From positions 170,123 to 234,122 of the forward strand of contig LSRX01000290.1 in the NCBI GenBank assembly GCA_001939145.1: DNA of 64,000 nucleotides, written 5' to 3'. The stretch comes from Symbiodinium microadriaticum (lineage: Eukaryota > Sar > Dinophyceae > Suessiales > Symbiodiniaceae). A program made the translations under genes and the position numbers. Of this stretch, positions 34,351 through 44,239 are shown piece by piece (the first letter of the stretch is position 1; each line of letters opens with the position of its first letter). The notes beneath the pieces are model-generated. The model did not search any database. It had not been told where the DNA came from and worked only from the letters and a program-made list of their open reading frames with translations.

Positions 34351-35259
34351 TATCTGGAAAGCGTGAAGACGATCTTCGGCCAGATTGACACTGACAGGCC
34401 GGACGGGTGGCTTATCGTAGGTGTCTCAGGCGAGACTTTCAGCACGATCCTAAATACTGAAGCCTGAAGCTGTGGTTCAAGGTTTCTTCTGCGAGCCTCC
34501 AGCACTGCCAAGTCTTGGGCATCCAAAGGGTCTTGTCTTTGCAACTTGTTTGGCAGCTGTTTGATGCATGCTCTAGCTGCTAGCTCTTCACTCAACCCGC
34601 CTCCGAAGAGAGCATGGGGGCAGATTTCCAGAAGCGACCCAGAAACAGACTGCCTATGACAAAGTTTTGCACGCTCGGGAGGTTTGCTCCAAGACTCGTT
34701 CTTCTGAGTCTAAGGCACGAGATCCACCGCGGCTAGAAGCTCGAAATGCGACCCTGTAAAACACCCTCCGGGAACTGCGCCCCCCATAAGTTCTGAAGCA
34801 GACAGGTGAGGGTTTCACAGAGTCGCTCGGCACGAGCACCCTAGGAAATCTACCGAAAAAACACAATTATCAAAACCTTGAGCCCTATTGCCCCCTAGTG
34901 TGGGAGGCAAAAATTGGCCCTACTGTTACCCTTACAGAGCCCATATGCCCTTATAGAACCATTTTAAAGCTCTTGTAGAACCCTGTGAGAGACCTTGTAG
35001 AATCCCTCCCTAAACCCTCAACCCTAAACCCCCTGTTTATCGCCTGGCTTGTCCGAGTTGTGAGAGCGTAAACCCCTGTTTAGCGCCCTCATAGCAGGAC
35101 GGGGGATATCTCGGTGGCGGAACTGAGTCGAGCCTTGAAGCTCTCGGGGTTCAACGCGGGGATCTCAGTAGCTTAGGGCTTAGGGCTGTAGGGGTTGAGG
35201 GTTTGGGGTTTAGGCAGAGAAGGCAATGCTGGCAGTCATCAAGTCCGGTTTCAAAAAGG
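34351..35259 (+). CDS. EF-hand protein with loop split by a GC-AG intron
   Basis: Exons: 34351-34397 (YLESVKTIFGQIDTD + AG), 35098-35155 (G + TGDISVAELSRALKLSGFN) and 35214-35259 (AEKAMLAVIKSGFKK + G). Joining the first two with a GC donor rebuilds a canonical 12-residue calcium-binding loop, D-T-D-R-T-G-D-I-S-V-A-E, which is strong evidence that the splice sites are right. The second intron is only 58 nt (GC...TTTAG|G) and is mostly TTAGGG-like repeat. The third intron starts GTTGAG and runs into more TTTAGGG. Centrin/calmodulin-like or EF-hand-kinase partners are possible; only one complete hand is seen. Upstream and downstream exons are missing. Confidence 0.62.
35156..35213 (+). repeat. 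58-nt intron of TTAGGG-like repeats
   Basis: The intron reads GCGGGGATCTCAG and then TTAGGGCT, TAGGGCTG, TAGGGGTTGAGGG and GGGGTTTAG. It joins SGFN to AEKAM in phase 0. Confidence 0.6.
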
Positions 35260-36549
35260 GTTGAGAGTTTAGGGTTTAGGGTTGATCCCAAACTTAAGAA
35301 GCCCACCATACCGACATTGATCAGCATGCATTTAGCGACAGGAAGACTGCAGTGACAACACCTTGCTTGCGTGTTTGCGCTGCATCAACCGAGCATCTAG
35401 CATTTTCGTGCTTTCTGCTGTTATTGGCTGGGTGTTGTCCACAGGGCATCTACTTGTGGTCTACATGGTGATTTGTGTTTGCTTCCTCATCTAAAGTGCG
35501 CCTACATGGAGTTTCACGTTCTATGCTGTTGCCGGGTGTACTGTCAACATGGCGTCCACATCGGTTTTTGTCCTTTCTGCTTGGATTCTGATGGTTTTGC
35601 CGTTCAAGCTCCTGCTAGTGTCACTGTCATGGAAACCGGCCGGTGCAGAGTGTACACTTGGGGATTGCGCTAGTGGTCGTGGTGCCTTTTGGTGATTGGC
35701 GGTGCCTTTCTCAACGCATCATCGAGCACCTAGTTGGGCTGCTGGTGCCTGGCACCACCTTAGGGCGGGTCCTTGCGCGGATAGCGTCGCCTTGTAGTTC
35801 CCACATCATTATACTGTAATGCACCCCTGGTGCTAACAAAAAACACACCGCTAAACCACATTCCAAGCATCAAGGCTCTCTATAGTCCTGATATCTTGGG
35901 GCTTCTAGGGTTCAGGATGTTCCAGGGCTTAGGACTTTTGCAGGTGCTGGCTTGTCTTCAGCCACACTCTGCTTTTCGCGGGCAAGATGCCCAAACACAA
36001 AGCATGAAATCGTCAGGTCACTGGCACCATGGACGGCGTGGGGCTCGGAGCAGTGTCGTCACGGTGGCAGTCAATGCTTGTGTACCCTTGCCACGCCAGC
36101 TCTACACCGAGCCATACGGCCCCAACAGTTGGAAGCAAGAATCTTCATGTGAAACAGCTGGGCGCCGCGAAACTGATGATTAGAAGCTGGTACGATCGTT
36201 TCGAAGGTTGTTTTTACTGAAAGTGGTGGGCAGAGTGCCAGACTGTGAAGCGAAGGTGGAGACTCCGCACTCAGCTTGGCAGCCACCTGACATGCATGCT
36301 CAGAGCAGGGAATAGGTGCTGCAAGCCTGCCTTACCCGAGCAGGATTTCAAGAAGAGTTTTTGTTGGGACTACAGGGCCGGAGTGGCTAACAGGTGCAAA
36401 AACAGCGGGCGTAGAGGTTTTGGGTTGCATGTTGTAGGAGTTGGATTCCAGTGTCTGCGGCTCTTCTCGAGTTCTAGGTGGGAAGGCTCGTTTTGCAGAA
36501 GACATTGAATATGACCTGGCCAGCCCTAGCTGCCCACTTCCCTTAATAG
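35260..36549. other. No supported gene
   Basis: TTTAGGG units at 35269-35283 are followed by ordinary sequence. Open frames at 35473-35673 and 35830-36183 show no motif. Confidence 0.4.
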
Positions 36550-36601
36550 GTCGCCAACAAGATCGGCCAAGCTTATGATGCAGCGCTTCGGCAGCACGGA
36601 G
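36550..36601 (+). CDS. Small exon, unknown
   Basis: Between TTAATAG| and CACGGAG|GTTTTC it encodes VANKIGQAYDAALRQHG. The pattern resembles the final helix of a PTB/PID domain, but the exon is too short to assign. Confidence 0.35.
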
Positions 36602-36741
36602 GTTTTCAGGTTGATGGGATCGGGGCCCGGCCCGGCTGTCTGGCAAGCACAAAGGCGATGTGCCGGTCAAGCCAAACCCGGTACTTAAGATAGTCCGGTA
36701 CCGTGGCGGCCCTCGTTGAGTCTCATTCTGGGGTTGTCAAG

Positions 36742-36954
36742 GCAGCCCAAAGGACAAGCGGTACCTTCCTAAGATGTGTCGAGTGGAGCTTTGGAAGATC
36801 ACAGAAGAGACGTTCAGGGTTGAGCTGGAACTGACAGTCGCACTTGCAACCCGGCGCCAGCACTTCTAAAACTGGGCCCAGAGCCGAGGACAAGAATGGA
36901 GTGCTCACTTTCGATGAGCCGGATGCTCAGAAGCCGGCGAAAAGCGCAAGACCC
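36742..36954 (+). CDS. Coding segment with an internal frame change
   Basis: From GTCAAG| the frame encodes SPKDKRYLPKMCRVELWKIT then EETFRVELELT. From about 36836 the adjacent frame takes over: SHLQPGASTSKTGPRAEDKN then GVLTFDEPDAQKPAKSARP and TGA. Either a very short unrecognised intron or an indel lies near 36836-36850. It may go with the exon at 36550. No family named. Confidence 0.38.
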
Positions 36955-36974
36955 TGAACGCTTGATGTGAACTG

Positions 36975-37034
36975 GTTTAGGGTTTAGGGTCTAGGGTGCT
37001 GGCAGTCATCAAGTCCGGTTTCAAAAGGGTTTAG
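36975..37034 (+). repeat. TTTAGGG tract with duplicated EF-hand exon block
   Basis: GGTTTAGGGTTTAGGGTCT is followed by a block that repeats GCTGGCAGTCATCAAGTCCG and GTTTCAAAA from the EF-hand exon at 35229-35257. The copy also runs into GGGTTTAGG. Confidence 0.8.
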
Positions 37035-37711
37035 GACAATAGAAACAGCCTAAGGTAGGCCAGCCAACTCATGGAACTGTTTCATCGGTAGGATGTTCGG
37101 ATTGCTCTTCTCGGAGTCGCAATTCGTTTTCCCACGTTCTGCTACTTTGCTTGTGGCCTGAAGCCCAGGTTTGTGCAACTCCGCCTGGATTCTTGGCGGT
37201 CTTCATTATGCGCCCTTACGGCCGTTCAAGGCTTAGTTAAACACTCGGTTCGAGAGCGGCCGCGATGCACGGCAGCGGTAGCTGCAAGGCCCGCGGAAAG
37301 CGAACTAGCTTTTGCATGGATTTTGAAAGGTGAGCTTTTATTTTCTTCCTGAAGTCTTGCACATGCCTTCAATTCAAAGAGCCCTTGCTCACAACAAAAC
37401 CACAGCTGCAGCTCCAACAACAGCATGGTCACCACCACGACAAACATAGCCATTACACCGAAATTACACCCAGGCTTTTTGCCATCGCGACTTGGCGAGT
37501 TTTGATACTGGTCGTCTAAGCAAGCTGATGAGGCAAATGAGTGCAATTCCGTAGAAAGCACGAGCTGCAACAGTCAGAACATTGGTGGTCGAAGCGAGCC
37601 AGCATCGAGTCTGCGTGATTGTCATCATCGCCATCACATTTTTCTTGTCCATATCATCATCAGTGAATCATCAGCATCACCGTCATCGGCGGCTTTTCCT
37701 TTTCCGGAATA

Positions 37712-37840
37712 AGAGAAAGCCAACCGAGGAGTGGGATTCGTACCTGGATGCGTGGAGCAACAACGTCCCGCACGGTGCGAATGCCATCTCCCCACAGCAG
37801 CTGCAGCTTGGCCGGATAGCGAAACAAAAGAGACAGAGTG
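37712..37840 (+). CDS. Candidate exon, unknown
   Basis: The frame encodes KRKPTEEWDSYLDAWSNNVP, then HGANAISPQQLQLGRIAKQK. Composition is coding-like and GC is raised compared with the flanks. It ends near GACAG. No motif and uncertain boundaries. Confidence 0.35.
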
Positions 37841-37986
37841 TGCTGAGTGGGTTAGGGTTGAAAAGTGTGGTTTAGGTTCCAGTTAATTCGAGTTCCTAGT
37901 TTCTAGGAGTCCGCACGTATATCCTGCAACGCCGAGGATGACCATCATGGAGTCGATCAAGAAGTGGGGGACTTAAGACTTAAGAC

Positions 37987-40476
37987 ATGTTGTCTGAATT
38001 CATGGGCACAGGTCATCTCCACAAGAGCTCCGATTTCGACAGTGCATCAGAGACCCTTAGCCTAAATTTCAATCAGCAGCCATTGGCTCAAGGTGGCCGT
38101 TTGGGCTTGTCCTTCCGGGGCAGCACATCTGCAGCAGAGGGCTTCATCACGCCAAGTTCAGCGCAGCTTCTGTCACGACCCTTTCTCTCCTCAAACCTTA
38201 GACCTTCGGCCACGCTCCCCAGCTCCATGGAGACGGTGAATCGCCTGCCACGACCGGCGGACCCGGCGGCCTTGGAGCGACTGGTGGAGGCTCAGCGCCT
38301 CCTCTGCGCACGGGCCGTGAGCGAGGAGGATTGCCAGGAGGCGCTCTCCTTGCTGCTGGAACTGGCAAGGCCCGTGGAGGAGGATGGCTTCGGCTATGCG
38401 CCGGCTCTGCTGACGGTGGCCTCGCTTTACGAAAGCGGCTTCGAGCCAGGTATCGCTCGCAACATGCCGCAGGCGGCCAGGTGCTATTTGGCGCTGATGG
38501 AGAGTCAAATCCCCTCTGGAACCTTGGGCCAGGAGCTGCTCGAAGAGGCTGCAACTCAGCTTTGTGGCCTGGTGAAGGCAGGCCAGGCAAACCTCCAGGA
38601 CACGGAGATTCGGCGCTTGGAAGACCTCTTGCAGAAGTGCGAGTCACAGCGTGGTGTTGCGGGGTGGCTCCGGTTTGCTGCCGCTGAAGCAAAGCGCCTC
38701 TGGACGGAAGCCAACGAAGACATCGAGGTTCGTGAGCGACGTCTGCAGCGAGAAAAGACGATGCGCGAGGTGCGCGAGGCGCAGCGCCAGGAACAGCAGC
38801 AGCGTGCTAACGAGGCATTGCAGATGGCAGAGGAGCTGAGGCTGCAGGGCAATGATGCTTTCCGGCAGGGCCAGCTCCCGGGCAATGCGGCCTCGAAGCA
38901 ACACCTCTTGCAAGCAGTGGAGCTTTATGCTGAGGCCATACGCACGCTTTCCAAGTGTCTAGAGACCGGGCTGGCCATGGTGCCGGAGCAGGCCGCAGAG
39001 TTAGCGAAGCAGCGTGGGCTGGTGAGGTCCAATGCAGCGCAAGTGGAGCTCTCAAACCAGCGGTGGCCGGAAGCTGCGGCACTGGCCAGGGCGGCCTTGG
39101 AGGACGACCCGGCGTCCCTGAAGTCGCAGCATCGCCTCGCCAAAGCACAGCTGGGCCTTGGCGACTGGACCGAGGCAGCGACAACGGTCGACCAGGCCCT
39201 GCTGTCTCTGAAAAGCCAGCCTGCCAGCGAGCGCGAGGCCTTTACTGTGGAGCTCTGGAAGCTGGCCGAGCAGATCTCCGAGAAGCTGCCGGAGAAGGTC
39301 TGGTCTGCGTCGAAGCCCGAGCAGAGGAAAGTCGCACAGGACGATTACGAGAAGCGGCTTGTTGGATGGTGGGAATCCCCGGGCAGCACTTTCGAGATCA
39401 AGCTCGAACCATGGGGGGCCCTGGTCTTCAAGGAGGACACCATGAAGATTGAGCTCATGCAAAAGAGCAAGCTTCGCTGGCGTGGGGAGGTAGAGATGAT
39501 CTCCGGCATGGTGCTCAACTTGTCCTATGAGCCTGGGAGTGATGTCGTGGTCCTGGAGTTTATCCCTCCGCCTGACATGCCAGAGAAGGACCAGTGGAGC
39601 GGCCCTCGACGCTTCACGGCCACCCGGAAGGCCCCGCCGACCACGGAAGCCAAGGGCGAGGAGCAGCAGAAGGCCAAGGAGGAGGCTGCGCCTGAACTAA
39701 CACCGGAGGTTCCTCTTGCAGAGGACCACCAGGAGCGACCTGAGCAGCGTGCCGCCGAAGAGGAGGAGGAGGCGGCGAAGACCTTGGCGGCACTCTTGGC
39801 AGAGGCCCCGAAGGAGGTGTTTCTATCAGGGCACCATGCGGACATAGACGGACGGTATCTGCTGCAGCCCGGGGAGGCGCAGAACCAGCGGCCGGTGTAC
39901 CGCCGAGTGGAGCACGCGTCTGCTGAACGTTTTCTGTGGTTCAGAGGTGGGAACTGGGGTGTTACCCAGACGTTGAATACTTCGACCCTAGCCGCGCCCT
40001 TTCTGGCGCGCTGTCCGGATACGGCACCCCATCCATTGGCTCTGAGACGTCGGAGCCGATGGTATGTGCGAAGCGGGCGCGGGCAGGAGGACGTGTCCTC
40101 TCTGGTTGTGGCGGAGTCAGGGGAGGACTGTGCTCCAAGCTCAACAGTACAAGCTGCAGCGGGCTACGAAGATGTGCCAGCGCCGGCATCCTTGTCCTCG
40201 TCGTCCTCCCTTCCTTCCTGGGTTGCATCAGCAGACATCGAGCAAGAGGGGTTGGAGCTGCGCGTGCTGGTAGTGTGCCAGCCTGGGCCGCCGATTAGCT
40301 TGGCCTCCTTGGACATGTCCACCTCCGAGCGCAGCCTTCGCCTCTCCATGCTCGGAAAAGAGAAGGAGGTGCTGGAGCTGGAGCTGCCCTGCGGCATCGA
40401 CATCCTCGCCAGCCCCGGAGCCAGGTGGTCGGAGAAGACGCGCACGCTCAAAGTCCGCCTGCGCATCTCCAGCTGA
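37987..40476 (+). CDS. TPR protein with C-terminal CS/PIH-like domain
   Basis: A single 829-codon frame starting at ATG 37987. Residues ~85-200 have Sel1/TPR-like helices (ALLTVASLYESGF). A charged coiled coil covers ~240-275. Residues ~275-400 form TPR helices (EELRLQGNDAFRQG, LVRSNAAQVELSNQRW, LKSQHRLAKAQLGLGDWTEA), the class that docks Hsp90/Hsp70 tails. A beta-rich segment (RLVGWWESPGSTFEIKLEPW) follows at ~455-545, then an acidic linker. At ~610-660 GRYLLQPGEAQNQRPVYRR and FLWFRGGNWGV match a short module common in alveolate proteins. The last ~75 residues (LELRVLVVCQP, LRLSMLGKEKEVLELELPCG, LKVRLRISS) fit a CS/PIH1-type sandwich. Together this suggests a co-chaperone, perhaps for dynein-arm or snoRNP assembly; the exact client is inference. 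No introns; very high third-position GC. Confidence 0.9.
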   Translation: MLSEFMGTGHLHKSSDFDSASETLSLNFNQQPLAQGGRLGLSFRGSTSAAEGFITPSSAQLLSRPFLSSNLRPSATLPSSMETVNRLPRPADPAALERLVEAQRLLCARAVSEEDCQEALSLLLELARPVEEDGFGYAPALLTVASLYESGFEPGIARNMPQAARCYLALMESQIPSGTLGQELLEEAATQLCGLVKAGQANLQDTEIRRLEDLLQKCESQRGVAGWLRFAAAEAKRLWTEANEDIEVRERRLQREKTMREVREAQRQEQQQRANEALQMAEELRLQGNDAFRQGQLPGNAASKQHLLQAVELYAEAIRTLSKCLETGLAMVPEQAAELAKQRGLVRSNAAQVELSNQRWPEAAALARAALEDDPASLKSQHRLAKAQLGLGDWTEAATTVDQALLSLKSQPASEREAFTVELWKLAEQISEKLPEKVWSASKPEQRKVAQDDYEKRLVGWWESPGSTFEIKLEPWGALVFKEDTMKIELMQKSKLRWRGEVEMISGMVLNLSYEPGSDVVVLEFIPPPDMPEKDQWSGPRRFTATRKAPPTTEAKGEEQQKAKEEAAPELTPEVPLAEDHQERPEQRAAEEEEEAAKTLAALLAEAPKEVFLSGHHADIDGRYLLQPGEAQNQRPVYRRVEHASAERFLWFRGGNWGVTQTLNTSTLAAPFLARCPDTAPHPLALRRRSRWYVRSGRGQEDVSSLVVAESGEDCAPSSTVQAAAGYEDVPAPASLSSSSSLPSWVASADIEQEGLELRVLVVCQPGPPISLASLDMSTSERSLRLSMLGKEKEVLELELPCGIDILASPGARWSEKTRTLKVRLRISS

Positions 40477-41334
40477 GCTAGGGCTGGCATGTGGGTGGTG
40501 CTCAGCACTCGGTGTCTAGCAATCTAGAGTCTAGCATGGTCGACATAACGGGGTCGAAATGTTAGCGCCAGTGACACTGGCGTAGGCAAGTGGGAACACA
40601 GGTATCACATGTTCATGTACAGCTGAACGCAGAAACTGCGTCTTGAAGCTTCTTGGGCTCCCCTCACTGCTCATGTCGGGAGCAGGTTTTCCTGCAAGAT
40701 CGAATTCATGGACAACCACAGAGCTGCCAGGCCTGTCTAGCGACAGGTTTCGAATGCACGGCTACATGATCAAGACAAAGGAGTTCAGAGCATCTTCATG
40801 CACTACGACCCTGCGCGTGCACACCATTCAGGCACCTGGGACTCGCAGCTGCGGTCCATGTCATAGCTTTCATGAGTCATGAAACCTTGCTTGCCTGGTG
40901 CGAACGTGAGGGTCGAAATCTCAAATCTGCCGGCCGCAACCCTTGGGCAGCTTTTTGAGGTCACTCGATCCTCTCAGCGACCTCGCCATGCATCCAGCAG
41001 CCGTAGGCCAGCCTGCCGCATGCCCCACTTGGTCTCCTTTGCATAGCTTGGGGTATGCGGATATCCGAAATATCTTTCCTTGGGACCGCTTCAGCAGTAC
41101 GACTGTCGCCGTGAACTGCTTGAGGCAGAAGGTAGGTGTCCTGGCTTAGCTGCCATCTCATCTGTGGAGCATGTGTGTTTTCTGTAGGCTTTGTTTACAT
41201 CGCCCCAAGCTTGTGGGCAGCACAGTGTCAACGGCCAATGTAGACGAGAAAGGAGGCATGGCCTCGTGTTTCTACAAAGTCAGCCTTGCAACAGACGATG
41301 GTCAAACTAATGTTCACTAGACCGCTACACTTTA
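40477..41334. other. No supported gene; 3' flank
   Basis: Only short frames without motifs. A copy of the dispersed GCCTGGTGCGAACGTGAGG-like motif is at 40893-40912. Confidence 0.4.
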
Positions 41335-41337
41335 TAC

Positions 41338-41530
41338 CACCACCACCACCACCACTCCTGCTCCTACTCCCACTCGTACTCCTGCTGCTAGCGCTGCTCC
41401 TACTGCGACTGCTACTGCTACTGCCACTGCCGCTGCTGCTGCTACTGCTGCTGCTGCAGCTGACATGGCTACGGCCTGCTACTACGAACTACGGCTGTTG
41501 CTGCTGTGGCTGCTGCCGCTGCTACTGCTC
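41338..41530 (+). repeat. Trinucleotide (ACC/CTG/CTA) island
   Basis: CCACCACCA followed by CTGCTACTGCTG-type triplets. The leucine-rich frame across it is not credible. Confidence 0.85.
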
Positions 41531-41586
41531 ACTACGACTACAGCCCTGCTGCTAGTACATAGAACTTCATGGACCAGGCCTCACAG

Positions 41587-41674
41587 GGTTCGATGCCCGC
41601 GGCTTCTTGGGCCCGATGATCTACAACAACATGTTCCAGGTCGGCGCCGTCCTTTTGCTCTCCGGTTTGGGTGC
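41587..41674 (+). CDS. Membrane-helix exon, unknown
   Basis: After CCTCACAG the frame encodes FDARGFLGPMIYNNMFQVGA and VLLLS before CTCCG|GTTTGG. The hydrophobic end suggests a membrane segment similar to those of the Cys-rich memb. protein family at 6-10 kb. No neighbouring exon was found. Confidence 0.38.
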
Positions 41675-42212
41675 TCATGTTTGCCGCCACCTTTGTGTTT
41701 CCAGTTTGTGTTTTTGAGCCGTGTTGTCGATTGTGGACCCTTTGTGATTCTTGCTCGTCAATCCGGGGTTCCCCTCATCCCGGTTTCCGGATTGCAGAGT
41801 TTTTTTTTTTGAGAGGTTGTTGGGCAGCGTTGCTTTTGGTTTAAGGTTGTGTGACTGTTCATTGTTCGGGTGTTGTTTGCGGCGCAGTACCTACTCTAGA
41901 CGGAGCTGCTGCAGATTTGCGCTCCCTGGAACAGGTTTCATAGGAGTTTTGTGACTTCATGTAGCTTTTTGTTCTGCATTAGGGTTCCTTTTGCAAGTCA
42001 AGGGCTTCATACAGGTTGTTGGTTTTCCTTATTCATAGGGCCCCGTAAGGGAGTCTCCTTTCAGTCAGGTAGGAGTCCGGTAGGAGTGACAGCCTGCATC
42101 GCGGCCAGCATCACAGTAGTAGACATGGCCATCGCTATGACCGCTATGACCAGAACCATGCCTATCTCCACGATAGTAAAAAGCACCATCAGGATTCAGA
42201 AGCAACAGTCTC

Positions 42213-42257
42213 AGACGCATCATCCTCATCCTCATCATCATCGTCATCATCATGACC
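42213..42257 (+). repeat. (CAT)n microsatellite
   Basis: CATCATCCTCATCC and CATCATCAT repeats. Confidence 0.8.
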
Positions 42258-42479
42258 ATTATGCAAATTATGCAGGTAGGGCCGTCGCAGCGAGCTTCGC
42301 TTCCACGCCAAAGTCATAAGCCCTCAACCGCAGGCCTGTGTAAAGTTGCACGTGTTTAGGCGACGCTGGCTTTGGTTTGTGCCGAAGGTGCCACGACCAT
42401 TCCTCGTCACTACAGCGGAGGCTTTGTTCCTTGCCGTCTGAACAGGATGCGACAGTAGATTGCACAGAGTAGCCCGCGG

Positions 42480-43125
42480 ATGTCTTCCAGTGATTTCGAG
42501 CCTGGTTCATCATGCACCCGGTGTGGTGCGGCATCCATGAATCGCGTTCTTACACCATGGAGCACCCTTCAAGAGGGCTCTTCTTGGCGCTTTCGGGGAT
42601 TTAGGAGGGATGCCCAGGGCGTGAGCCCAAAGAGATTTCCTGTCTGCCCGACTAAGGATCCGAAAATTCTCAGGAGGAGGATCCATGCTCAGCTTCGAGC
42701 AGTTCTGCTTGCTCATGGAGTTTTTGAAGGAGACATGCGGCCCATCATTTCTAAGCCCTTAAGCCCGCGGTCCGGAATGCATGTCATACCTGGCGTCACG
42801 GCATCTGAAGAGTTGCGGGCCAGAACGGCAGCATCAACCGCGTCAGGCCAGCAGCCGAGCGTGCCGCAGCGGACAAGGTTGAACATTATCGTGAACCTTG
42901 AAGTTGACATCTAAAGCCGCGGGAAGACATCGGCCGGGCCAACTGTTTACATGGAAAGATCTTCGAACCTGCTAAAGCCGACTGGAGCGAGTTTCGAGTG
43001 AATTTCGACGATGTCATCCACAACTTGTCACATCTATTAAGCCAGCAGTGCGTCAGACTCGAAGTGATCGGCCATGCATGCCAAGTGACGGCGAACACAG
43101 AATGCTATCCGACCATTGGCGGCAG
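42480..43125 (+). CDS. OmpA-like domain protein fragment, two exons
   Basis: Exon 1 (42480 or later to 42902) ends RTRLNIIVNLE. A 56-nt GT-AG intron (42903-42958) leads to exon 2 (42959-43125): IFEPAKADWSEFRVNFDDVI, HNLSHLLSQQCVRLEVIGHA, CQVTANTECYPTIGGR, ending at GGCAG|GTACAG. The strand-helix pattern with L.V.GHA is that of the OmpA-like (peptidoglycan-binding type) fold, which several alveolates carry in unusual proteins. The key Asp after the GH is replaced, so ligand binding is doubtful. Start of exon 1 is unknown. Domain assignment is moderately supported. Confidence 0.42.
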
Positions 43126-44239
43126 GTACAGGGACTTTAAAGCCGACTGCCAGTCAACATAGCATGGCACCAAGCACAAGGCTGTATCACAGCAGCGGCA
43201 CAGAAGGCCTCTGAAAGACACCTCGGAAAAAGGACAATCGAAACCTTAAGCTTTGGGACACCGAGGAACGCTGAGAGGACAGTCCACAGTCTATTCGAGT
43301 ATATTCTAGTATATCCTAGTATGTCCTAGTATACTACTTATTATTGCACATTATGCAGAACACAATGCAATAGCAGAATGTGTTGTCTCTGGGGCCCAGG
43401 GTTTAGTTCGTTTGGGTGTCACAGGAGCAAAAGAAGAAGTTCTGTGCTGTGGACCAAGACCGAATCTCGGCCGGAAAATCATGTAAATGCAGCAATCAGG
43501 GAATCTCAGAGATCTCAGGGGTATAGGTTTGCCACGTAAACTGAGAAGAGTGTAGGGTGGGTCCTTCGTTGCTTGTCCGTCCGTTCTTGTCAGCTTCTGA
43601 TTGAAAGAGCTCTGGGGTTGAGCTGGTCGTCAAAGTATCGTGAATGTGCTGGCATCCCTATGGCAAGGCTTGTCCGCAAACCCGATGTAATATCCAATGT
43701 GTATCCCAAGCCGGAATCATCGTCAAGATGGATGAGTACACTGTTTTGATCATGCCGCAGAACTTTCAGAAGAGCTCTGGCCTCTTGATTCGGCAACCGC
43801 CTGAGCCTGTAGCTCAGAACATCATCCAAGAGGACAGCATGCTAGTGCCCCTCACTTGTGATAGTACCAGGATGAGGCAGACATTCCAGTGACGTCCTGT
43901 GCCTCATCAACTCTAAACCGTATGTATGTACGTATGTATGTATGTATGTATATATATATATATATATATATTTATTTATATTATCTCCAAAACCTAAACA
44001 TCAGAATCCTGAAATCTTGATCTCGACCCCACGCACTTGACCCTGAACCTCATACCGCTTGGAGCACCCTGCAATGCGGGCTCGTCCTGGCTAGGTGGGA
44101 GGCGAAAAATACCTCTCGTAGTGTGACAGCGAACCGAAAAAACCTTGAGGAACTTCAGCTCACCCAGAGAACCCTGCAAGGCGGGCACGCCCTTGCTAAG
44201 TAGGACTAAGTAGGAGGCGCCCCCAAAGCCGGAGATCAG
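43126..44239. other. No supported gene; TATG microsatellite and dispersed motif
   Basis: Repeated CTAGTATATCCTAGTATGTC lies at 43299-43330, TATG/TA repeats at 43920-43977, and two copies of the dispersed AATGCGGGCTCGTCC motif at 44064-44110 and 44171-44220. The frame at 43644-43892 has no motif. Confidence 0.45.
44064..44220 (+). repeat. Two copies of a dispersed ~45-nt motif (family Q)
   Basis: Each copy reads ACCCTGCAA, then GCGGGC-CGCC/GTCC, GGCTAGGTGGGAGGCG or a close variant. Other copies are at 9004-9060 and 63250-63290, where CCCTAAA follows directly. Confidence 0.75.
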
